DNA from: Acidobacteriaceae bacterium
GTDB lineage: Bacteria > Acidobacteriota > Terriglobia > Terriglobales > Acidobacteriaceae
DNA: 6,219 nucleotides
NCBI GenBank assembly: GCA_003140785.1
Contig: PLKY01000355.1
Span: 1 to 6,219 of the forward strand
Direction of reading: 5' to 3'
Both the position numbers and the translations under genes were made by a program. The notes below the pieces were generated by a model that was not told where the DNA came from, ran no database searches, and saw only the letters and a program-made list of their open reading frames with translations. Positions 1 through 5,822 of the stretch are shown piece by piece (the stretch's first letter is position 1; every line of letters starts with the position of its first letter).

Positions 1-73
1 TAGCCCGGCGTTGGATGCTAGTTTGTGTGAAGCATCTCTCTCCGCCGCACCCGCAAAACTCCCAAAATTGCGT
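1..73. other. Downstream flank of the large gene, nothing identifiable
   Basis: These bases lie past the TGA stop of the minus-strand gene. I see no stable hairpin with a T-run on the minus strand, no ribosome-binding site and no recognisable coding segment. The only symmetry is a weak GCAA...TTGC pair at 53-71, too short to call a terminator. Confidence 0.4.
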
Positions 74-3000
74 TCAGTCTACCGTCAGTGTCAATGTCAC
101 TTGGTGCACCACTCCATTCGAAGCAACACTCACGGGAATGGAATAAGTTCCTGGCGCACTCTCATTTCCCAACCCACTTGTCGATGAGCCACCTGTCCCT
201 CCACCCGAACCCGAACAGCTTGAAATGCCTCCAGTGATGATCGCGAACAATGCAACCATCATGAGGATCTTTCGTCTGCGTCGCCATGCCAGTGGCAACA
301 AGACCAATCCGGCAACTGCTGGCGCAGCACCCCAGCCTGACATGTGCGAGCCCGTGTTGCGCGCCGAGTTCGCCGATCCTCCCGTCGTCACTTGCACCGC
401 TACGTTCCCCGGTGCACTGGCAGCAACTGTCTCGCTCGCGGGATTGAAGGTGCAAACGGCATTCGCGGGCAAGGTGCCGCATGCGAATGTGAACGTCCCC
501 GAAGATCCACCCATAGTCGTCAACACAAGCGTGAAACTTGCTGTTTGCCCACTCGATACCGTCTGGCTGGATGAGCCTGACAGCGTCACCGTGAAATCAA
601 ATCCCATTCCCGAGAGCCCAGCCTGCGCACCTGTCGCCATTGCGCTGCTCGTCAATGTCAGGTTTCCGGTTTGCTGTCCAGCGGTTCCCGGATTGAAGGT
701 AATTCCGGCACTGCAACTTGCTCCCATCGCCAGCATCGAAGTGCAGGTCGTGCTCGTCAATTGAAAGCCGCTCGATACGCTGACTGCAAGATCCTCGAAA
801 GCGACCGGCCCTGTATTTGTCACCGTGACCGTCTGCACGCCGCTCGTAGTTCCCGCTCCGGTCGTGGGAAAGGTCAAGAGCGAAGGATGCAATTGGAGTG
901 AACCCGCCGCGCCGCCGATTCCGTTCAGAATGACCGTGGCTGCATTCACTGAAGAGGCAATTGTCAAAGCGCCCGCAGAATCTCCGTTTGTCGTTGGTGT
1001 ATAGACCACACCGACCGAGCAGCTCGCGGCCGCGGCGAGATTCGTCCCACAATTATTCTGCGTGAGACCGAATGGCGCACCAACAGTCATCGCAAACCCG
1101 CTGGCAGCAATCGAACTCGAGTTGGTAATTGTCACCGTCTGCGCGGCGCTCGATTGCCCAACCGCTGCAACCGTAAACGACATTTCCGCTGGACTGACAT
1201 TGATGCCATCGGGGGCGTACCCGGTCCCGGTCACTGCCACCTGAACCGCCTTCACTCCCAATGTCGAAGAAGAAATTGTCAGCGTGGCTTCAGCGCCTCC
1301 TGCGGCCGCAGGGGTAAAGAGGACGTGAACCGTGCAGCTGTTCCCGTTGTTCAATGCGGCGCCGCAGGTCGTGGCGCCGGTGCTAAAGCTCGTGGCAGAC
1401 AGGCCTGCGATCTGAAAGCCCACGTTGGCCATGGGCGCTCCACCAGTATTATTGATCGTCAATACAACAGGCGAACTGGCTACACCCAGATCCTGTGTCG
1501 GGTAGCTCAACGCGGTTGGGCTCACGCTGATTTGAGGTGGTTGCAGACCTGTTCCGGAAAACGCCACAGTCTGCGTGCGGATCAGGTCGGAAATCGTCAG
1601 AATTCCTGTCTGCACTCCCGCTGCGGTCGGATCGAATATGACTCCGATAGAGCAGCTCGAATTCCCCGCCAACTGTGTGGTGCAATTGCTCGATAGCTGG
1701 AATGGCCCGCTTGCGGCCAGCGCAATCGAGGTCAGCGGCATGCCTCCGCCGTTGGTCAGGGACACCGTTTGCTGCGCCGAAGTCTGCCCAACGATGGTGC
1801 CCGGAAAAGCGAGCGACATGGGCGAAAGTGTATCCGTCGGCGGAGCAGCGCCGTTTCCGCTCAGCTCCACTGTCTGAGTCCCTGCGCTATCCACAACTGT
1901 CAGCGTCCCTGTCGCTGATCCTGCCTGGGTTGGCGAAAACTCCAGCAGCAACTGGCAATCGCTATTGGCCGCGAGCGAAGAGCCGCAAGCATTCCCCGAA
2001 AGGACAAACGGCGCATTGATGGTCAAACTCGTGACTGGAACTGCCGCGGCCCCTGCATTCTGTACCGTCACCTGCAGCGAGCTCGAGGTCGATCCGACTT
2101 CCACTTGCCCAAAGTTCACAGATGCCGGCGACACCATCACCGGAGGCGGATTTGCTCCCGTTCCACTCAAACCCACTAACATTTCGCCGCCGGCGACGTT
2201 GCTGCCGATCGTTAGTTGGCCCGTCCTCGAACCGGCCTGCGTCGGCGTAAACATGACCTGGATCGTGCAACTCGCGCCCGCACCCACGGTGCCGCTCTGG
2301 CAATCGTCTGTCTCGCTAAAGTCCCCGCTCGCCGCGATCGAAGTGACCACCAGGCCGATTCCTCCTGTATTTGTCACCGTGATGGCCTGCGCACTGCTGG
2401 CGACACCGAACGCCTGAGTTGGAAACGCGAGTGAAGTGGGGTTGGCCTCGGCAGTCGTCAACTGCGTGCCTGCCGTCCACAGCGGAATCTGCCATACGCC
2501 TCGTCCGTAGGTCGCGGCGGCCAGCACGTTCAGCGATGCGGTAGATGGCGCCGCGCTTAGTTGAATCACTGGCGCTGAAGGAAGTCCTGTTCCGTAGGCA
2601 GACCAGCAGTTGCCTGTCCCGCTCGTGCAATTGCCGATCTGCCGGGTTGAGAACGCTCCGGAATCCGTGGCGATGTAGACCGTGTTCGGGTCCTGCGGGT
2701 CCACGACCAGACTGTTTGCCGGGGACAAGGGAAGGTTCGACACAAGAGTTTGCCAGTGTGCGCCGCCGTCGGTCGAGCGATACACGACGCGCACATTGGC
2801 CGCCGGTTCGGGAATGCCTTCTACGGTCACATAGACGGTGTTCCCGGTCGAATCGTGCGGATCGATCGTAATGCTGGAGATGTCCAGTCCGAAAGCATTC
2901 ATCCCCGCCGTATCGTTGGTCACTGGATTGAGCGTCAGATCCTGCCAGACTGGCATTCCGCTCGCGGCAGGATTATATGTCGCGCTCAGTACGTGGCCGG

Positions 3001-3520
3001 CCAGCGTCGCTCCGCCATCTTCTGCGCCGTACATCCCTACGTAGGTCACCTCGCCGCTGCCTGGCAAAGCCATCGCAGCCATCGATCGCACGAGTGCATC
3101 GCCATTGCAGGCGCTGTTGTCTTCGACCCCATCAAGGAACGGACTGATCGCGTTCACGCTGCTCCATCCGCTGCCGTTCGCAGGTCCACGCCACACCCGG
3201 CAGGTTCCGATGAGTAGTTGCGAAGAATCCAACGGGTCCACCAGAAACGGCGCAGGCGTTGTCATGGTATCTCCATCGCCGCCCACATCTGCGTCCGTCA
3301 CCAATGCGACAGCTCCGAAGTCGGCCGGCGTGCAATCGTCTGATTGCGAACACAAGTGAATCGAGACACCCGCGTCATTGTTTACATACCAGTTCGAGTT
3401 ATTCGTCGGATCTATGGCAACGGGACCGCCTTCGCCGCTAAGAATCTGAGGCCATTCCGACGTTGGCCCGACAGTGCTCTTCACGCCGGCGGTTCCATTC
3501 ACTCCCAACCCGGTCATCAT
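74..3520 (-). CDS. C-terminal piece: propeller end, six ASH-like repeats, Ig-like domain and C-terminal anchor module
   Basis: 1148 codons counted from the tandem ATG ATG at 3520 (1155 from just after the TAA). Residues 1-350 finish the beta-propeller, with an Asp-box RSTDGGAHW at 248-256 and the closing blade YGRGVWQIPLW at 338-348. Residues 359-973 are six tandem beta-sandwich repeats of about 100 residues of the ASPM/SPD-2/Hydin (choice-of-anchor D) type. Each starts near NPTSLAFPTQAFG-like sequence, contains TVTNTG-like strands and ends near LSGTG. Residues 975-1047 form a different Ig-like domain (SQTVSSGQTASFTL, then CGTLPANAVCTFNP). A hydrophobic/RRRRK/hydrophobic/Cys-Gly module and a terminal strand follow. 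There is no signal peptide and no Shine-Dalgarno sequence, so the piece is unlikely to be made or secreted by itself. An automatic annotation would probably call it a choice-of-anchor D domain protein. Confidence 0.72.
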   Translation of the reverse strand: MMTGLGVNGTAGVKSTVGPTSEWPQILSGEGGPVAIDPTNNSNWYVNNDAGVSIHLCSQSDDCTPADFGAVALVTDADVGGDGDTMTTPAPFLVDPLDSSQLLIGTCRVWRGPANGSGWSSVNAISPFLDGVEDNSACNGDALVRSMAAMALPGSGEVTYVGMYGAEDGGATLAGHVLSATYNPAASGMPVWQDLTLNPVTNDTAGMNAFGLDISSITIDPHDSTGNTVYVTVEGIPEPAANVRVVYRSTDGGAHWQTLVSNLPLSPANSLVVDPQDPNTVYIATDSGAFSTRQIGNCTSGTGNCWSAYGTGLPSAPVIQLSAAPSTASLNVLAAATYGRGVWQIPLWTAGTQLTTAEANPTSLAFPTQAFGVASSAQAITVTNTGGIGLVVTSIAASGDFSETDDCQSGTVGAGASCTIQVMFTPTQAGSRTGQLTIGSNVAGGEMLVGLSGTGANPPPVMVSPASVNFGQVEVGSTSSSLQVTVQNAGAAAVPVTSLTINAPFVLSGNACGSSLAANSDCQLLLEFSPTQAGSATGTLTVVDSAGTQTVELSGNGAAPPTDTLSPMSLAFPGTIVGQTSAQQTVSLTNGGGMPLTSIALAASGPFQLSSNCTTQLAGNSSCSIGVIFDPTAAGVQTGILTISDLIRTQTVAFSGTGLQPPQISVSPTALSYPTQDLGVASSPVVLTINNTGGAPMANVGFQIAGLSATSFSTGATTCGAALNNGNSCTVHVLFTPAAAGGAEATLTISSSTLGVKAVQVAVTGTGYAPDGINVSPAEMSFTVAAVGQSSAAQTVTITNSSSIAASGFAMTVGAPFGLTQNNCGTNLAAAASCSVGVVYTPTTNGDSAGALTIASSVNAATVILNGIGGAAGSLQLHPSLLTFPTTGAGTTSGVQTVTVTNTGPVAFEDLAVSVSSGFQLTSTTCTSMLAMGASCSAGITFNPGTAGQQTGNLTLTSSAMATGAQAGLSGMGFDFTVTLSGSSSQTVSSGQTASFTLVLTTMGGSSGTFTFACGTLPANAVCTFNPASETVAASAPGNVAVQVTTGGSANSARNTGSHMSGWGAAPAVAGLVLLPLAWRRRRKILMMVALFAIITGGISSCSGSGGGTGGSSTSGLGNESAPGTYSIPVSVASNGVVHQVTLTLTVD
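77..331 (-). other. C-terminal hydrophobic / Arg-cluster / Cys-Gly module with terminal beta-strand
   Basis: Residues 1064-1148 of the C-terminal piece. The first hydrophobic stretch (AAPAVAGLVLLPLAW) ends in RRRRK at 1080-1084. A second (ILMMVALFAIITGG) runs to SSCSGSGGGTGG with Cys 1102, then comes a Ser/Gly linker and a final strand-rich tail (APGTYSIPVSVAS, then VTLTLTVD). The first half resembles sorting tails of the PEP-CTERM/MYXO-CTERM style (helix then Arg cluster), but it is followed by a second helix and a lipobox-like Cys rather than by the end of the protein. I recall similar tails on acidobacterial secreted proteins, though I cannot verify that here. The function is unknown. Confidence 0.5.
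602..2446 (-). repeat. Six tandem ASH-like (choice-of-anchor D) protein repeats
   Basis: Approximate units, in order of translation: 2446-2156, 2140-1853, 1837-1550, 1534-1220, 1204-917 and 904-602. They align as protein (xxVSPxxLxFPxxxxG, TVTNTG, a Cys pair, FxPTxAG, GxLTI, LSGTG) but show no obvious DNA-level identity, so the duplications are old or diversified. Every unit carries two Cys residues spaced 9 or 10 apart, suited to a disulfide in each domain outside the cytoplasm. PP or AP linkers join the units, as expected for an extended rod-like stalk. Confidence 0.8.
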
Positions 3521-3541
3521 CGTATACGGCGACGTGCCGAC

Positions 3542-3544
3542 TTA
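3542..3544 (-). other. Second in-frame stop (TAA) interrupting the large gene
   Basis: On the minus strand the context is ATG TCG TAA GTC GGC (Met-Ser-stop-Val-Gly). The same frame continues as VGTSPYTMMTGLGVNG. A C-to-T change of CAA (Gln) is the simplest origin. The first ATG after it (3520) is 21 bases on, preceded by GTCGGCACGTCGCCGTATACG-type sequence without a purine-rich binding site. Confidence 0.8.
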
Positions 3545-3943
3545 CGACATACTTTCCACTTCCGCAAGCGAGCCCAGGCCGGAATTCAGATTCTGAAAAT
3601 GCGTTGCGTCGCTCGTGTTGCACACCGAGCCGGTTTCGCCGATCGCATCCATCGAGCGCCACAAGCCGCTGTCATTGCCCAGGAAAATCTCCAGAGGATT
3701 GGTCGCGCTCCATGCCAGCGCATGTTGATACCCGGCCACCTGCGCACTCATGCAGGTGTTCGCGTTGGTGGTGTTCCGCCAGGCGCAGCTCATGGCCAGG
3801 CTGCATTTCCATAGATCATTCGTGCCCGCCAGCAACAGCGTGTCCTGGCCCGAAGGCACCGCAGCCAACGCCAGGTTGTAATCGCCGTTCTCGATGGTGA
3901 TCGGCCCCTGATTCGGATCGTCCGTCTCAAGCGCTGACGTATT
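3545..3943 (-). pseudogene. Middle propeller piece, 133 codons between the two stops
   Basis: This stretch is in frame with both flanking pieces and open throughout. It reads as beta-propeller blades: GQDTLLLAGTNDLWKCS, then HALAWSATNPLEIFLGNDSG, then GLWRSMDAIGETGSVC and LNSGLGSLAEVESMS. The NDSGLWRSMD segment is a degenerate Asp-box. It has no ATG near its beginning; the first possible start in frame is a TTG at 3868 with no Shine-Dalgarno sequence. It is therefore a gene remnant rather than an independent gene. Confidence 0.75.
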
Positions 3944-3946
3944 CTA
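3944..3946 (-). other. First in-frame stop (TAG) interrupting the large gene
   Basis: On the minus strand the context is AAG CAA TAG AAT ACG (Lys-Gln-stop-Asn-Thr). The same frame continues for 133 further codons of propeller-like sequence (ALETDDPNQG, then ENGDYNLALAAVPSGQD). A single change from CAG (Gln) or TGG (Trp) would explain it. The preceding CAA resembles the upstream half of known leaky CAA-TAG contexts, but the downstream bases do not match the CARYYA readthrough signal. Confidence 0.8.
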
Positions 3947-5299
3947 TTGCTTGCTGAAAGTGAAGTTCTGATTCGAGCAAACGCCTCCACTATCCGAGCA
4001 CTGATCCTGCCAGATCCCTTGGTCCTGGTTGTCAATGTCCACAGTCCAGGCAAATGTGTCGCCTGTCAGCGGATTCACGGCTAGTGTTCCGCGAAAGATT
4101 GGACAACCCAGCGATCCTACAGTTCGTGGATTGGTCGGGCACACCCCGGTCGTGAGGCCAGTGCCTGGCTGCGCGCTGAGACGCGTCCAGGTCACGCCGT
4201 CGGAGGACTGGTAATAGCCGTGAAAGCGCACTGCTGCTACAAAAAGGTTTCGAACCGGGTTCCATACCACCGACGTGGCTGCATTGCCATCGGGGTGCGC
4301 GAAGGGATCGGTCGGTCCTTGCACGTCGGATCCGTTTCCATCTGTGATGCGCGCCAGGGACCACGTCGCTCCGCTGTCATTCGAGTAGTACAGCCCCTCG
4401 TAACTCGCATTCGCGCGCACCGCATCGGTCAGCACTCCCTCGTAGGCTTGCGACACGGCCGCCACCACGACCTGTTGATTTACTGTGCTCCACGCAAAGC
4501 CAGCAAACCCCTCCCCTGCAAACGCCCATTCCTGGTCTGCCGTAGCTGGGATCAGGCTCCATGTGTTGCCGCCATCGGTTGAGCGCAGAATGCCCGCGCC
4601 GTAATAGGAATCGAGCGCATCATTGGGGTCGCCGGTTCCGGCGAGAATGACTCCTGTGGCCCCCGGTTGCACCGTAAGCGCTCCGATGCTGATGGACGCA
4701 TCGCGTGCTCCGCTCATTGCGCCAAGCGTGTCCGTGAGCGGCGCAAACACCACGTTGGCTGTATTCGAAGTACCTGCATTTTGCGAGAGCCAAACTCCGC
4801 CGCCGGTTGTTCCCAGATAGACGCGGTTGCCTGTCGAGTCCGCCGGATCGAAAGCGATTGAGGACACGCGGCCGGTCACGAGACCATAGTTCGGGGTGTT
4901 GACTGCCGACGGCCCTAACGGCTGCCAGGTCGCGGTGGATCCTGTTCCTTCAGGTGTTGCAGTCTGCGGCGAGATTCTAAGGATGGAACCGCGCATCCTT
5001 GGTTCGGCGCGAGTGGCATGGGGCTTCCAGCCGCGCTGCGTAAGGAACCGTTGCGCATCAACGACTCCTGGAGGCAGATGCTTGCGTTCTTGCAGCGATG
5101 TTAGGCCTTGTGCTTGAACTGCAATCGCGATCCCCGCCGCCAGCAGCGATAGAATCCCCGCAAGAAGGCCGCGCCGTCCCCCGCTGGAGGAGCCTCTTTC
5201 GGCGCGGACTCTTGCGAGGAGCGACACCCGACAGTTCGTGTCGGCGCTTCTTTTCTGTACCGCTTTATCTAATAGATCTGTAAAAAGCTTTATGGTCAC
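3944..5299 (-). CDS. N-terminal piece: signal peptide plus first part of a BNR-type beta-propeller
   Basis: 451 codons from GTG to TAG. The frame is open upstream to a TGA near 5424-5426 but offers no ATG, GTG or TTG before 5299, so this is the most upstream usual start. A GTG at codon 25 (5227) would give a more ordinary signal-peptide length. Residues 1-44 are polar and basic, 45-61 form the hydrophobic core (LLAGILSLLAAGIAIAV), and VQA-QG at 61-65 looks like a signal peptidase I site. Asp-box motifs of sialidase/VPS10-like propellers stand at 239-247 (RSTDGGNTW), 305-313 (YSNDSGATW) and 364-371 (QSSDGVTW). GTTGGGVW (163-170) and ILAGTGDPND (218-227) are typical blade strands. No sialidase catalytic set (Arg triad, Tyr/Glu) is apparent. 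If made alone it would be a truncated, probably unstable half-propeller. Confidence 0.75.
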   Translation of the reverse strand: MTIKLFTDLLDKAVQKRSADTNCRVSLLARVRAERGSSSGGRRGLLAGILSLLAAGIAIAVQAQGLTSLQERKHLPPGVVDAQRFLTQRGWKPHATRAEPRMRGSILRISPQTATPEGTGSTATWQPLGPSAVNTPNYGLVTGRVSSIAFDPADSTGNRVYLGTTGGGVWLSQNAGTSNTANVVFAPLTDTLGAMSGARDASISIGALTVQPGATGVILAGTGDPNDALDSYYGAGILRSTDGGNTWSLIPATADQEWAFAGEGFAGFAWSTVNQQVVVAAVSQAYEGVLTDAVRANASYEGLYYSNDSGATWSLARITDGNGSDVQGPTDPFAHPDGNAATSVVWNPVRNLFVAAVRFHGYYQSSDGVTWTRLSAQPGTGLTTGVCPTNPRTVGSLGCPIFRGTLAVNPLTGDTFAWTVDIDNQDQGIWQDQCSDSGGVCSNQNFTFSKQ

Positions 5300-5308
5300 A
5301 CGCGTTTG

Positions 5309-5337
5309 GCATCCGGCATCCGCTCTCCCCTCTCTCC
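5309..5337 (-). promoter_or_regulatory. Purine-rich ribosome-binding region and 7-base tandem duplication before the large gene
   Basis: On the minus strand, the polypurine stretch GGAGAGAGGGGAGAG (5323-5337) is followed by two perfect copies of CGGATGC (5316-5322 and 5309-5315). Its GGGGAG core is only 5 bases from an ATG at 5319 but about 25 bases from the GTG at 5299 that opens the large frame. The ATG at 5319 reads a 7-codon peptide, MPDAKRV, whose TGA (5296-5298) overlaps the GTG as GTGA, the arrangement seen in translationally coupled genes. The ATG at 5312 is also out of frame. Three copies of the 7-mer would bring the first ATG into frame. Whether any of this is functional is inference. 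Confidence 0.4.
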
Positions 5338-5594
5338 AAAAATCCGAGGGGGACTTGAACGAAATCCAGTGGTTTACCTAATTCGAAACACGCAATTTCC
5401 GGGAAGAGAATTGTGTCTCATTTTAGGACGGAGTGCACTCGAAAGGCATGTGACCGTCAGTACACGAATGAGTTTTGCACGATACCGCAGGAATGTAATC
5501 TGCCCAATCGATCGGTATGTCTCTTCGGATCCATCAACCTGCAATCGATCCAGGTGATTCGTTGGCCACGGATACTTCTCAAAAATCCGGCTAA

Positions 5595-5608
5595 TTATCT
5601 GTGGATAA
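5595..5608. promoter_or_regulatory. Palindrome TTATCTGTGGATAA containing a consensus DnaA box
   Basis: The arms TTATC (5595-5599) and GATAA (5604-5608) are perfect inverted repeats around TGTG. Bases 5600-5608 read TTATCCACA on the minus strand, the perfect consensus DnaA-binding 9-mer. A single box is not an origin. It could be a DnaA-regulated promoter site, an operator for another dimeric regulator, or chance. It lies about 300 bases upstream of the large gene and about 215 bases past the oxidase operon stop. Confidence 0.35.
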
Positions 5609-5714
5609 CATCAAATCGTTACGGAGTAGAATCCACCCGTTCGTGCCTGACCTTCATCCGATCCGAATGCTCGCCGAATACAGTTTGCCCGAGTACCGGC
5701 AATATTCCGCAAAA

Positions 5715-5727
5715 GGAAATCATTTCC
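5715..5727. repeat. Short perfect inverted repeat GGAAAT-C-ATTTCC
   Basis: Two 6-base arms are perfectly complementary with a single-base centre. The size and symmetry suit a dimeric regulator's operator rather than a stable RNA hairpin, because the loop would be one base. It lies just past the putative terminator in the direction of transcription, so it could belong to the upstream control of the next gene. No family can be assigned. Confidence 0.3.
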
Positions 5728-5743
5728 GCTGCTGTCCTCTGCC

Positions 5744-5764
5744 GAAACAAAAGGGCCGCCCTTT
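5744..5764 (-). terminator. Rho-independent terminator of the oxidase operon
   Basis: On the minus strand a GC-containing hairpin, AAAGGG-CGG-CCCTTT (arms 5759-5764 and 5750-5755, 3-base loop), is followed directly by TTGTTTC. It begins about 58 bases after the subunit IV stop, a normal distance. A G.U pair could add one step to the stem. The stem is short and the T-tract is interrupted, so it may be moderate in strength. It separates the oxidase operon from the large secreted-protein locus downstream. No T-run follows the hairpin on the plus strand. Confidence 0.55.
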
Positions 5765-5822
5765 CAGGCAACCCTTCGTAAAACCTCGTAACGAATCCGC
5801 ATCTGAAAACTGACAACAGCCC

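Larger units (their letters stand above)
74..5299 (-). pseudogene. Large secreted beta-propeller / ASH-repeat (choice-of-anchor D) protein gene interrupted by two in-frame stops
   Basis: One reading frame of 1742 codons runs from GTG 5299 to TGA 74-76 without any frame change, broken only by TAG (3944-3946) and TAA (3542-3544). Read through, it gives a coherent secreted protein: signal peptide (about 1-63), a BNR/Asp-box beta-propeller spanning both stops and ending in YGRGVWQIPL, six ASH-like repeats, an Ig-like domain, and a C-terminal hydrophobic/Arg/Cys module. Neither downstream piece has a Shine-Dalgarno sequence at a plausible start, and both stops fall inside the propeller. The locus is therefore best annotated as one disrupted gene rather than three. 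The intact frame over 5.2 kb points to very recent inactivation, base-calling error, or readthrough. Each stop is one substitution from a sense codon (TAA from CAA Gln; TAG from CAG Gln or TGG Trp). The biological role of this family is unknown; surface adhesion or glycan binding would be guesses. Confidence 0.75.
5300..5822. other. Intergenic region of about 520 bases with no convincing gene
   Basis: It separates the oxidase operon from the large minus-strand gene. It looks richer in A+T than the flanking coding DNA and contains only short open frames with no recognisable domain and no ribosome-binding site. It does hold the operon terminator (5744-5764), a perfect palindrome GGAAAT-C-ATTTCC (5715-5727), the palindrome TTATCTGTGGATAA with a consensus DnaA box (5595-5608), a weaker nested inverted repeat CAATT-N11-AATTG with TTCC-G-GGAA inside (5393-5413), and a polypurine ribosome-binding stretch (5323-5337). 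I could not find a confident -35/-10 pair for the downstream gene. A GATAAT hexamer on the minus strand at about 5594-5599 has no matching -35. Confidence 0.6.

Noticed and set aside
225..764. Plus-strand open frame of 179 codons antisense to the large gene
   Set aside because: It is the reverse complement of Ser/Gly/Ala/Thr-rich repeat sequence, which leaves long spurious open frames. No domain, ribosome-binding site or plausible composition supports it. Other plus-strand frames between 344 and 3900 are rejected for the same reason.
3542..3946. Alternative genetic code in which TAA/TAG mean Gln
   Set aside because: Subunit IV ends with TAG at its natural family length, and subunit III also ends with TAG at the expected place, so TAG is a normal stop in this genome.
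74..5299. Functional sialidase or other BNR-repeat glycosidase
   Set aside because: Asp-box motifs only indicate the propeller fold. I could not see the Arg triad and Tyr/Glu nucleophile pair of sialidases, and the gene is interrupted.
5595..5608. Replication origin
   Set aside because: Only one DnaA box is present, with no cluster, no AT-rich unwinding element and no dnaA or dnaN nearby.
5594..5625. Sigma-70 promoter with GATAAT as -10 for the large gene
   Set aside because: No TTGACA-like hexamer occurs 16-18 bases upstream on the minus strand, and the leader would be close to 300 bases.
5413..5781. Plus-strand open frame of 122 codons in the intergenic region (also 5306-5557 and 5601-5813)
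   Set aside because: The sequence is rich in Cys, Asn and Arg without a recognisable fold, lacks a Shine-Dalgarno sequence, and crosses the terminator hairpin and the palindromes.
5619..5816. Minus-strand 65-codon open frame just after subunit IV
   Set aside because: It contains the putative terminator, has no good start signal and no recognisable motif.
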